In this document: positions 47,379-58,126 of the stretch, in pieces
How positions within the stretch are numbered: the stretch's first letter is position 1
Layout of the letters: every line of letters begins with the position of its first letter
NCBI GenBank assembly: GCA_003313425.1
Contig: NHZP01000020.1
Span: 992,001 to 1,056,000, forward strand
DNA: 64,000 nt
Source of the DNA: Pseudopyrenochaeta lycopersici
Lineage: Eukaryota; Ascomycota; Dothideomycetes; Pleosporales; Pseudopyrenochaetaceae
Reading direction: 5' to 3'
Program-made: the position numbers and the translations under genes
Notes under the pieces: generated by a model
The model's input: the letters and a program-made list of their open reading frames with translations, nothing else
What the model was told of the DNA's origin: nothing
Database searches by the model: none

Positions 47379-47942
47379 CCTGAGTTCTGTCTTATAATTA
47401 GTGTATATTTTCTAGTAGTCGAGAAGAGATGATGGTACTTTTAGATTTCCGAGAAACAACAGAAATACAATAATTGCCTTTCCTAATCACTGCATCTAAC
47501 TATCATAGCCTTCAATTAGGGACCTCGAGAATCAAGAAAGACACGGACATGGAGTAATTGGTGCGAACGATCCGAATACCAATGGACATAGAAAATTCTG
47601 TACAGTCAGCCATTTGCTAAGAAGTCTAACGATAAATGAATCTGGAGTACATATTACACAATGATGATGACTAATTTCTAATAATTATGGGTTACTTCTA
47701 AATTCTAGTGGAATATAGTAAGCATGAGTAAGCTAGCTTAGTGCTTGTACGTTTTGGTGTTCTGGTCAAGTGAGATTTTCCGAAGTTTCCGAAGATAGCC
47801 GACACAGGTTACATTTAACAGGAAGGTACTTCGAAGCAGGTTATTCTATAAGATTGGAGACTTTAGAACCAAACTGTGACTATCTACTCTACGACTGCAA
47901 ATCACATTTAATATCTTATACAAATGTTTAACAAATTCAAAT
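47379..47942. promoter_or_regulatory. Divergent promoter region, UstYa 3 and UstYa 4
   Basis: 564 bp between two divergently transcribed oxidase genes, so presumably a shared control region. No specific operator is recognised. Confidence 0.4.
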
Positions 47943-48626
47943 ATGTCTCGTTTCTTTAAGACGTTGAGGTCTTCTCAGAGCCAATTGACCCAAGAGGATA
48001 AGGAGGAAAACCGTACACTGCTTTCGGATCTACCTACAACAAGAAGAAAATGGTTATCGAATGGCACTGTTAGGATAACTATTGCTATACTTATAATTAT
48101 CCTCCTTGGGTTTATTATATTGCTCAGCCTGTCCACGACTATGAACACCAGTAGATCCCGGAATACACTACCGTACACAGACTGTGGAAAGAATTACTCT
48201 ATGGCTGTCGCAGCTGGGTGTATATTTGACGTTTTAGCTACTACATGGGTACCGCCAGAATGTCACAACGCTACTCTGTTCAACGAATATACATCGCGGC
48301 TGCCAAAACCGATGTTCTACCGATGGCCAAATTTAACAGAGCCTCTTTCAGAAGACCCACAGGAACTTGTTGCGTATGAAACGATATGGTCATATGGAGA
48401 GTTCCATACAGCGCACTGTCTATATCTCCTTCAGTGTGGTGCTTTAGCAGCCGCAAAAGTGTCGGCTGGGCATCAAAATGTTCTCACGAACAATCACGCA
48501 ACATCGCTCTGGCACATAGGACACTGCACTAAAAATGTCTTTAACAGCCTTTCTTATCCTGAAAATAACACAGAAATCAAAAATGCTGCTAGATCTTCTC
48601 TCTTTTGCAAGGTATTACCAGTATAG
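47943..48626 (+). CDS. UstYa-family (DUF3328) oxidase 4
   Basis: 227 residues, one exon. Membrane segment at about 42-63 (VRITIAILIIILLGFIILLS), then IFDVLATTWVPPECHN (94-109), HTAHC (155-159) and HIGHC (191-195), ending FCKVLPV. The lumenal part has several N-glycosylation-like sites (NAT, NLT, NNT), as expected for a secretory-pathway enzyme. It is not a close copy of UstYa 1 or 3 and so may do a different oxidation. It stands at the right edge of the compact cluster. Confidence 0.93.
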   Translation: MSRFFKTLRSSQSQLTQEDKEENRTLLSDLPTTRRKWLSNGTVRITIAILIIILLGFIILLSLSTTMNTSRSRNTLPYTDCGKNYSMAVAAGCIFDVLATTWVPPECHNATLFNEYTSRLPKPMFYRWPNLTEPLSEDPQELVAYETIWSYGEFHTAHCLYLLQCGALAAAKVSAGHQNVLTNNHATSLWHIGHCTKNVFNSLSYPENNTEIKNAARSSLFCKVLPV

Positions 48627-50716
48627 TATTCATGTAAAGTAGATCTCGAGCAAGCGGCTCCTTAGGGTATATTTAAGTAGCTGGTAATAAAGTTATTGTA
48701 CGTTAAGATCAAATGGATGCGCAAATCTCGTAGGGTGGGTCAATCATTCAGGAACTAAGTAGTACGTTTGTTCTTAGTTGTCAAGTAATCTTTGTTGATT
48801 TGTCACGCGTTTGGGTGAGTGGCCGGGGAGATAGTGGAACACGTTATACTTACCCTGCTTTTACATACACAGATCTGATGCATGCCACCGTGATATCAGG
48901 TGCGACGCTGAATATGGTAAGCAAGTCAAGCGATCTAGGCTGAATACGACCTGATCTGAAGTTGAAAAACTGTAATGAGGTCTAGATGTTGCAAATTACC
49001 TCATAAAACAGCCCGACACAAGTTTTGTGACCAGTTTCATTAATTGGTAATAATCCATGGTTGTTTTGATCCATTGTATCCTAACTGCTCAGTTTCAGCC
49101 GCGTTTAGCAGCCTTGCCATGCATTACGAAAATCTTATTACGCGCCGCTCCACATCACTTCGGTAAACAGATCATAGCAAGATGTACGGTTAGATAAACT
49201 ATTGCAGGTTACTGGTGGTAGTGAAAGGTGCCTGTGCTAGTCAGTGCGATGTAATCGGACCTTCGTAGCTGCAACTTTTCAGTACAAGCTGTGGAGTATC
49301 GTGACGTTAGGGATATGGTATTCAATGCTCCGATTGCTAGGTCTGAGTTCAAGTATTACTAGGTTAGGTAGCTTCGTAGTCAAAATGGGTTCTAACACAA
49401 GATATCAGAATAAGTTCTCTATTTACAACATATTAGATCGACCTGAGAGATGCAAGAAGTCGCGTCACCCTAAGTAGTCTCGCTAGGAAGACTAGTAGTT
49501 TCACCTGGCAGAACTGCAATGCAATAGTTAGCGTGCTGTACCTATCGCAGCGCCTGAGAAGATTGTATGCTATGTGCTAGTGTTAGGAGGCTATTCTGTA
49601 AAGAGCTATACATAGCGGAAACCCCAGTCATTTGACCGGCCTCGCTAATAGCCAGGATTTCTGTAAGGTTAAGATCGTGGATATCGTTTCCTGCCTACCC
49701 GTAGCGCGCCCACCTATTCACACATAAACTCTCTTCCTTAAATTACAATCTTTATTGATACTGCAGCCTAATCTTTGGCTACCTTTGTTACCTGACCTAC
49801 ACAATATGTCTAGCATTCCAGCTCCTTCTCTAGTATTACTCTATTGCTATAGCTAATGCCTATATCTAGAAACATAGGAGAGGTACTAAAACAATGTTAA
49901 GCAGCGCCTAGAGTAAGGTAACAATCTCTTATAATCGCTGTAGGATCGCTCTTGTCAGGACTCAGGTCTATGCCACTAGGCCATACAACCAAAAGGTACA
50001 AGTGATCAGCGATAGCTGACCCTGTGCATATAATAGTACACATAGCTATCCAAGCTTCGGCGGCACGACCTGCATGCTTGCCTGGAGCCTTGCATTACAG
50101 GACTAGCTATCGTCAGCCTCCGAGATCCCAACACTCGGCTCTCAGCCTGCCTTGGCTCTCAGCCTTGTAGCCTAACAGCTAGACAAGAGCTTATTAGAAT
50201 CCTATAATGTAGTACTCTATCTATGCTTTAAATAAGTCTTATTGTCTTTCATTAACCTCTACTATACTCCTTTTCACTTAATACTTTCAAATAAAACTAT
50301 AGTTGTTAAAGCAAAATACTAATCTTCTTCCTCTTAGGATTGAAGGCTTTATAGCCGCGACAATAGTAATATAGAACTAGTACCTGTATTTAGGTTACTT
50401 CGTTAGAATATTAGTACTTAAACTGAAATGAAATAACTTAGAGAATAACTTAATTTTATAATCTTACTTTTATAAACCAACTGAACAACTTAATGTATTT
50501 AGATACTTAAACACATATAAACCTAGTTGTTAAGACTTAAACTATTATCAATAAATAACGGGAAAATATAATACAGAGTGTAGAGCTAAATTAGCTTAGT
50601 GTACTTTGGCTAAGCTTATTATAGTGTAAAATATTTAATAAGAGTATAATCTTAGTTAACAAAGCCTAATATAGCTTACTAGACTATTAGTTAGACCATA
50701 GTTTTTTTGGTATAAC
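48627..50716. other. Intergenic and decayed repeat DNA
   Basis: 48.6-49.7 kb has near-normal composition but no gene; a 77-codon open frame at 49244 is not protein-like. From about 49.7 kb the sequence becomes repeat-like, with fragments that look like LTR or transposon debris. No boundaries could be fixed. Confidence 0.35.
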
Positions 50717-51018
50717 TGTCAGGGTTCAATCCTTTCAGGTTACTAGACGCAGGTGAAAAGGTTCAATCCTTCCAAGTTACTAGACGCAGGTGAAAGGTAA
50801 CGATCCTGCCAAGTTACTAGACGCAGGTGAAAGGTAACTGTTACCTCTTACCTTTTACTAAGCTAGGTAACTGGATCGGGACTAGCCTGCTCTAGCTTAT
50901 GTATATAGGCAGCACCTCTCCCCCGAAGGTGAGAGGTATCTGCTATTTTGTCTATTTCCTTTTAAATTAAGTTTCTTCAACTAAGACTGTCCCAACTGTG
51001 CGTGTTGACTGCCTTACA
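50717..51018. mobile_element. Solo LTR with ATAAC target duplication
   Basis: 302 bp starting TGTCAGGG and ending CTTACA, flanked on both sides by ATAAC (50712-50716 and 51019-51023). It keeps normal CA/TG content and a TATA-like tgtatatagg near 50900. A perfect 5-bp duplication around a TG...CA unit without internal genes marks a solo LTR, left by recombination between the two LTRs of a retrotransposon. Confidence 0.85.
50724..50833 (+). repeat. Three tandem 36-37-bp repeats inside the solo LTR
   Basis: Three units share the core ttactagacgcaggtgaaa. The first two begin gttcaatcct, the third gtaacgatcct. Spacing is 37, 36 and 37 bp. Confidence 0.9.
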
Positions 51019-51023
51019 ATAAC

Positions 51024-51629
51024 TAGGCTAGGTACGAACTAAGTCTGGCTTCTTAAGGGTGTACTAAAATAATAAGAGCAACCTTTAAAGTTTACAATCT
51101 CTTTACTAGACTAGATATAAAAAGTTCTACATAGACTATTTTAATGCCTTTGTTTTTCTCTATATTTATATTATTATACTGAATATGTGTTACAGACGCT
51201 GCAGGCGCTGTACATACTGCAGGCGATGTGAGCGTTACAACAGGTGCTAGAATATTGTAGGACTATTGCATGGTCGTACTATGTGTGTGGAAGTAGAAGT
51301 TGTGAGTAAGATTAGCAACATTGGCAACATTGGCAACATTAGGAACGTTGCACGGCTATCGCTGCCCGCGCGCGTGCAATAGCCCAAAATCGCCAGCCAA
51401 AAACTTTCCCTGACGTAGGTCGCCTGCACGCGAGCCTTTTATAGTCTGCAAAATAATTAAAAAAAAAATAAGCAGTGCATGTATCCTATGTCTAAGATCT
51501 CACGACCCGAGGCTTTTGTGGGTCAGATTTTTGGAGGTCGTACCTCGAAAATCAAGCTTACAACTTTCGTTAGCGTAGGCTTAGCAAGGGTCTTACTAGC
51601 ATACTGAAGCACTATTTCTTATATCTTGG
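51024..51629. other. Intergenic
   Basis: Spacer 3' of the bANK gene. It contains a short aacattggc repeat (three units near 51316-51340) and an A-run near 51460. No gene supported. Confidence 0.35.
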
Positions 51630-52621
51630 CTATGACTTTGATTCCATGTCTGCACCCGCACTTAACAATATTTGCACAGTTTCCGCGTTGTCCTGTTCTA
51701 TCGCTAGATGTAACGGCGTGGTCCCTACTACATTAATATTGTTGACGTTTATATGCCTTCCCAACGCGAATGTAACCATGGCTGAGTGACCGGACCGTAC
51801 AGCTAGATGCAAGATGTTGTTCCCAAAATCATCTACAGTGAATACGTCTGCCCCATTCTCGACGAGGAGTTTTGCAATGTTGTGTCTGCCGCCTATAACT
51901 GCTCGCTGTAAGGCATTGAGACTATGAAGTGAGTCAGGTGGGGATAAGGGTATTGTAGATCGATCCTAGATGATGTGGTGTTAGTAACTTGTAATCGGTA
52001 CTATAGCAGTCTAGGAGCAGATGTAGTACTTACAAATAAGTTGAAATCATTCTCTAAATCTGTAATGAACGATATGGAATGAAAATTGGTCGCACCAGAA
52101 CCTTTCTGTTGGGAAGTGATATCGCTACCCACTTGGCTTGTCATCGAAGAAAGGATTTCTGTTTCCTCTGAACTGCATAACGAAACTGTTTGGAATGAGG
52201 ATTCATCTGTGGGCCCAATTATAGGAACGTGTGTTGAGACAAATTCCCCTATAGGAGAAACTATGTCCATGCTCGTAGGGCCAATTGAATGTGAGGTTAT
52301 TTTCCCGACCTGGACTGACTGTTTGGATTGGGGTTGGAAAGAATGCTGCTGCTGAGGATTTTGTTGCTTAGATGGCACAAAGTTCCCGGATAGACCCCGA
52401 TTAAACATCTCGAGCTGCAGCAGCCGTAGTTTGATATTGCGACCTGCAAAATTAGCTAATTATCACCTTCCTCTCATTCCTTGGAGCTCTCATAAGTAAA
52501 ATGAGAATTACCTACGATAGTCACGCTGCGCGATCCTATTTTGAACCCTCCTTCGCTCCTGAGTATCGGTAAGCTTCCTCCAATCCTCATCTATCTGTTG
52601 GAGACCCAAGTCTTTCCACAT
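51630..52621 (-). CDS. bZIP basic region plus ankyrin repeats (bANK) regulator
   Basis: Three exons on the minus strand (52621-52516, 52443-52034, 51965-51630), joined across introns of 72 and 68 bp, give 283 residues. Exon 1 starts MWKDLGLQQIDEDW and ends in RRRVQNRIAQRDYR. The junction adds RNIKLRLLQLE, completing a bZIP basic region with the NxxAQxxxR signature but little leucine zipper. A Gln/Ser-rich middle follows, then about three ankyrin repeats (NALQRAVIGGRHNIAKLLVE, NNILHLAVRSGH, TTPLHLAIEQDNAETVQILL). This is the build of the bANK family, founded by TOXE of the HC-toxin cluster in Cochliobolus carbonum, which are pathway-specific regulators of peptide-type metabolites. It lies 3 kb from the last UstYa gene and may control this cluster. 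It is short for the family, with fewer repeats than TOXE. Confidence 0.82.
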
Positions 52622-53555
52622 TTCTTACCGACATTGATCTGAGTTCTTCCGGTGTATACTTTTTCTATTTGTATGTCATCAATAATATAGCAACGTAGTC
52701 TTCAATGTCTACGACAAAATTCAGCTATAATTCTTAATATCTACCTTGGCACCGATTTTCGGCCGCCACGGCTCCGGGACTATAACGATTGTCGATCGTT
52801 ATTGACTAAACGAGTTAGTGGAATAACACCGAGTTGAACACTACATATCCTAGTGGATGCATGTGCGTGCATATTTTTGAACGCTAGACTCACGACTTAT
52901 CCAAGCCAATCGGCTACAAGCTTCTGTTTGGGAAAACAGTAATTACCGACATTGCAGTCAGGCAGGATCTTCGGCATTATTATTCCGTTTCAATCGGCCC
53001 CGGGCTTGATTCTTGCATAGTATAAACGAGCCCACCTCATACGTACTATTAGAACCTCGTAGTTGCGAAATAGTGCCTCCTTAGTGTACATCCAATACAG
53101 GCATGGGAGAAAAGGAACCGTTCAGCCCGCGCGTGAAACAGACAACTTTCAGCCAATCAACATACCAAACTAGGCAGGTGAGGGAAGTTCGTTTATATCA
53201 GCACTGCAATCATTGCTAGGATAACAGGTGGCATGATTTTTGATACGAAAATTCGTACTACATTATAAGTCAATCACATTTACAGTACATGACGTGATCT
53301 GACCATATTGACTATAACTGCGCTTGGCGCATGCAAAGCAAGGAGCACCAGCCGTAGGCGGCAGGTCAGTTCGCAGCCTGTTAGGGAACTGCAATTCTTC
53401 TTACTTTCGTGCTGACCGGCCGGTAATGCCTATGATGTGGATGTTACGCCGAGACGCGTTAAATTCTCCTTTCGACTAGTATATTCGGCATTGTAGTCAC
53501 ATTCCTTGTAGGGATCGTATTCATGGCTTCTAACAGTACGTAGTATGGTGGCCTA
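52622..53555. other. Upstream region of the bANK gene
   Basis: Normal-composition DNA holding the presumed promoter. No gene or RNA recognised. Confidence 0.35.
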
Positions 53556-56266
53556 CAGTACAGTCCTACAGCTTATATAAGCAGTACGTAGCGTAGCTTA
53601 GGCTAGATTATAGCGTAGCTATAATTAGATTAATTTTAAAGCTATAGTTATAGCTTAAAGCTATTTTTTTTAGTATTAAGCTTTAGGGCTAAGCCTTAGT
53701 ATAGTATATTAAAAGCTAAGATTTAGCTAGGGCGCTTATAAGTCTATAGCCTTTATAGAAAGAGCTCTAATATTACTATATCTTATACTTATCTTAATAG
53801 TAATTATAGTATCTTTAATAAGTATTTTAAAGTTAATTTTAAGTATATATATTATAATAGAGAGTACTTAGTCTTATCTTAAGTAGGCTATTAAATAAAG
53901 TATAAGAGTAAGCTAAAAGGTAAGTAGAAGCTAGTATATATATAGTAATTTAAAGTAGAGCTTACTTATAAAAAGAGTAATAGTTTATATATAAAGCTCT
54001 AGCTTTATAGGTAGTACTACTTTACTAAGAATAGAGAGAATACTAAAAATATTAATAGTATAGCTTATATTACTTAGTATATAAGGATAGTATACTATAT
54101 AGATCTTTTAACTAGCTAGCTTATAAAAATACTTATATAGCTTACTTTTAAGTCTCTATTTAAAGCTGCTGCTAGCTTAAGATTAGAAGTATCTTATATA
54201 CTTTAGTAAGAGGCTAAGTTATAGAGTATAGTAGTAGATTAGGTAATCTTATAAGATATTAGCTTTAGTACTATAACTATAATAATAACTTAAGGTCTAC
54301 TTATATAGAATAATTTAGCTTTACTTACTATGCTACTTAACCTAGCTACTACTATATTAAAATATATTATTTTAGCTTAGGAGGCACGTTATACTAAGGT
54401 TATAGTACTACTGTAAGTAGTAAAGAGTAAGATTACGCTATTACTAGATATATAGATATTACTAAACTATTACAGCTTTATTAGTATTATTACTTACTTT
54501 ACTAGTACGTGCGTATACTAGTCTTATTAATAAACTTACTACCTACTATTATAGGTAAGTAGTAAGCTTATTAATAGGTAGTATCTAACGTTATAAGATA
54601 ATAACTTATAATTATAGATACTAATTTTAAGTAATAAGATATCTTAATAGCTTTTAAAAACTTATATAGTAACTATACTAGAGCTATATAAGGTACTATT
54701 ATACTTAAAACTATTAAGCTTTATTAAATAGCACCTAAATTCTACTACTTTATTAGTAATAATACTTTAAATAATAGCGCCAAACTTATCTAAGCTCTTA
54801 ATAAATATCTTAATATTAATATTAATAAGTACTAACGTTTATACTGCGCTAGCTATAATATAAACTTTATTATTAAAGCTATACTATTTAGAGAGGAAGT
54901 AAATAAATAAAAAGCTTAGGTTATAGCTATAAGCGTTATAAAGTAACTAAACTTTTTCTAGAATTAAGAAGTAGTTAGAATGCTTTATAACTTTATAAAT
55001 ACTATATATATATAGTATATAAGCGCTGTAAGCTATTTAACTTGGTATAGTAAAAAGTAAACTATAAAGAGAGCTTATATAAGTTTAATACTCTTAACTT
55101 TATATAAGATAGTAGTATCTACTACTCTAACGCTGCTTTAAGCTTAAGGATACTATCTACTACTTTAACTAATACCTCTAAGATAATAATACTCTTAGTA
55201 ATAAGAGCTATAACTCTATACTTAATAAATTAACTAATAAGAAGTAAAATAAGGCTACTAAGCTTATAGAGTTTCTATTAATACTATATAAGATAACTAA
55301 GCGCCTAGAAAGTAATAATAGTAGTAATAGCTTTAGATCTCTATAGTAGACTCTTATAAATTTATATGCTTTATAGCTTCTATATAGTACTAAGTAAGAG
55401 TCCTATATAAGCTAATATATTAAAACTACTACTAGGTTTAGTATTAAGAAACTTATAAGCTATAGTAACTACTTTATCTTTAAGCTAGATATTAGCTACT
55501 ATACTATAGCTACTACTTTTTATCTAAAGCTACGCTTAAACTAGTTTAGATTATAATAAGTATACTTTCTAAGGTACTATAAGCGCGCTAAAGCTTTTAT
55601 CTCTACTACTTTTAAAGCTTATATTAATACTAAGATTAGAGATAAAGACTTATAAGTATTTTAGCTACTATAGTAGAAGTTACTATATATTTCTAATAAT
55701 ATTAATACTACTTATAATAGCTATTATAAATAATTAATAGAAGTAAATCTTAATCTCCTCTAATACGCTAAAAATAAACACTATAAATAAGTATCTTAGC
55801 TTTAAGAGTACTATAATAACTAGCGTAAGAAGTATATAAACTTACTAGAGGTAGATTATAAGTTATTAGATAACTTATAGTACTAGTAGGTTATAGTAAG
55901 CTATAATAAGTATCTAATTTTATTTAAGATAGCTACTAATTTTTTATCTATACTAAGTACTAGCTATAACTATAAGAGAGCCTTTAGTAGTAGTAAATAA
56001 ATACTTATATATAATTAAAATTTACTCTATAGTAATATAGTTAAGGCGCTATAAGTATAGAAAAACTAGCTAAAGAAGAGCGTAGTAAGATAATTTAATA
56101 GTAAACCTAAGGTTAACACTACAACTATACTATAGTTTCTTATTTAGGAAGGAGGCTACTACTATACTACTACTTACAGGCTGTAGAGGGCTTAATTTAG
56201 ACTATACTGTAGGCTGCGTTGTTAATTTTAAAGTGTAGCGTAGCTAGAGGAGGGCTAACTGTACTG
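53556..56266 (+). mobile_element. RIP-dead hAT transposon
   Basis: TpA-saturated sequence with related ends: tacagtacagt at 53554-53564 and its inverse actgtactgta at 56258-56268. Near the 3' end (about 55900-56080) the plus strand reads LFKIATNFLSILSTSYNYKR, AFSSSK, SNIVKALQV and a final basic stretch. This is the hAT C-terminal dimerisation segment, normally LxxxALDxLSIPxxSxxxERxFSxAK. Stops occur in all frames. An 8-bp target duplication could not be confirmed, so the exact ends are provisional. Confidence 0.7.
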
Positions 56267-56439
56267 TACTACTTATGGTTGGAAGCCTTAATCGTATTAG
56301 ACAATGTAGGAGAGATATGTTTATAACAAACTATGGATATAGCCGTAGTATTAGAGTTAGAAAATAGATAATATACTAAAGTTATAAATACTGTTACTAT
56401 TGACTCTATACGAGCTTTCTAGAAGTATCCAATAGTTTA

Positions 56440-56839
56440 ATGTACATAGCAAGCAAGCGGGCCACTCAATTTTACACTAAAACCTTAGAATCCCTGCACC
56501 TTTATATCTAAATAACTATATAATAGAATTATCTAAAACTCTAATAAAGTAGTTATATATATATACTTACTATATATTCATACTTAGTAAGCTCTTACTT
56601 CTTTAGTACTTAAAATATAAAGTTTATAAGGAGTATTTTAATGTATTTTAAGCTTTGGCTTAAAATTTTCTTTATTACTTAAAATAATACTCAAAAATAT
56701 TAGAATAAAAGGAATAGGTAGGTGTAATTTTATAGTAAAGTCTAGAGAGAAATGTACTAATTAATTATTAAGATATTAGGTGCAGAACTATGCTTTTTTT
56801 AGTGTAAAATTAAGTGGCCCGCGCGCTTACCATGTACGT
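56440..56839. mobile_element. 400-bp MITE-like element with TA duplication
   Basis: It lies between TA dinucleotides (56438-56439 and 56840-56841). The left end atgtacatagcaagcaagcg, then ggccactcaattttacac, is matched by the inverse of the right end (acgtacatggtaagcgcgcg, then ggccacttaattttacac). The inverted repeats extend about 70 bp with RIP-type mismatches. The centre is AT-rich and codes for nothing. TA duplication suggests mobilisation by a Tc1/mariner-type transposase. Confidence 0.8.
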
Positions 56840-57044
56840 TAGGTCCTAAGTACTACATTACTCTAGTGTATTAGGGTTGGAGGATATATATTTATTTACT
56901 CTTTTCTTTCTTTTCGGATTACTTCCTACATCAACTATATGGCTAGACTAGTGTATACTGCAACAATCTAATACTGTAAACTCTATTTAAAAAATAAAGA
57001 GAAACTCTGTCTACTTCATTAAAGTTAAAGTAACCAGTGTTTTA
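56840..57044. other. Intergenic
   Basis: Short spacer between the MITE and the decayed reductase gene. Nothing seen. Confidence 0.3.
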
Positions 57045-58126
57045 CTAATGTGGGAACTTAACAACAAGTTTAGACCCTGAAATTTTCCCAGCTCGACGCG
57101 TGTCTAATCCTTCAAGAACACTATTAAATCCACTGTCTAGTACAGTAACAGGGGGCGCCTGAAGCTCTTTTGCGTAACTGGACAGAGTTGCATAGAAGCG
57201 AGCAATCGCTACCCAGGCTGAGGGAGAAACAGGGTATTTAAGGCCAGGAGGTAGTAGCTAGGTGAACGCGTTGCCTAGCATTTAGATTAACATAATTAAT
57301 TCAACTTTAACACCTAGCATTTTAGACTTATTATTAAGCAATGTTATAACCTTTCCGCCTTTATTTTTCAGAACCTAGGCACTGAATTAAGTTAACTCGC
57401 CCCTAGAGTAGCTGTCTAACACCTTCGTAATGTTTGGGAAAGCTTTTGTAATGTTATTAATTGCGCCTAGGGATTAATAGTTGAAGATGCTATCTGCGCC
57501 GTAGCTCTTGACAAGGTCGAAGGAATGCGGGGATGCAGTGGTGATTATGGTCCTATCCGGCTATTTTAGCAATTTGGATCGCAATGAGCCCCACGCTGCT
57601 CGATCCTGCATATATAAAGACTGTAGCTCCTTGACTAGTTTCCCTATCTCAACTTCGTCCGGCCAGGAGACGCCGAGGTGGAGATTGAGGGCTTGCATGG
57701 CTGGTACTCCCGAGACACCGTGTATAGACGCATCCTCATCACTAACTTCTTCTGGAATTCTTGAAACAAGATCTTCTTCAGCTTTACATACTCTGCAAAC
57801 TATCTGTGTTCTTTACTAATGCCACCTTGCACAAAGCCAGCGACTCTATCTCTGGCCTTCCATGTATTCTATGCGCGGTTTTTCCGGCCTCAGCTACGAC
57901 ACTAGCGAAATCAGAGCTAGCAATGCTGCCTGAAGGTCCAATAAATTTAATAAATTTAAAGTTGATTTGGATTTAGGGCTGCTGCGTGGACTTTAACAAG
58001 AATCTCGTTGTCTAAGATTGCTGGCTTGGGTATTTCCTGGATCGTGACACCCTTTCCAAGCGACTTGCTTGAGAGAAAATTCGCAGATCAGTTGAGAAGC
58101 CCGCGATTGATAACCAAGGGGTTCAT
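57045..58126 (-). pseudogene. Decayed zinc-type (MDR) enoyl reductase-like gene
   Basis: Minus-strand text, scattered over frames, follows a ToxD-like medium-chain reductase from start to end. The N-terminal GroES-like part reads GVTIQEIPKPAILDNEILVK and VHAAALNPNQ. Then come VAGFVQGG, FAEYVKLK, the segment IPEEVSDEDASIHGVSGVPA, and a nucleotide-binding part (YAGSSSVGLIAIQIAK, then SFDLVKSYGAD, FNY). The C-terminus is VLEGLDTRRAGKISGSKLVV. Stops and frameshifts are spread throughout, and many are TAA/TAG. Such enzymes act alone or as trans-enoyl reductases for polyketide or peptide synthases. Nothing nearby shows a partner synthase. Confidence 0.8.

Noticed and set aside
37497..48626. TOXE-type target sites (ATCTCNCGNA) in the cluster promoters
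   Set aside because: By eye only near matches were found (about 39111, 43907, 46474 and 48642), each with a mismatch and not placed consistently before starts. A computed scan is needed.
48790..48846. gtggaacacgtta as a right end for the orphan terminus at 23185
   Set aside because: Only 13 bases match, and the next bases are not a clean inverse. The 25-kb span would contain the whole gene cluster, so this is more likely chance or an unrelated element.
50724..50833. tRNA gene
   Set aside because: Only a B-box-like word is present, repeated in tandem within an LTR. No cloverleaf can be drawn.
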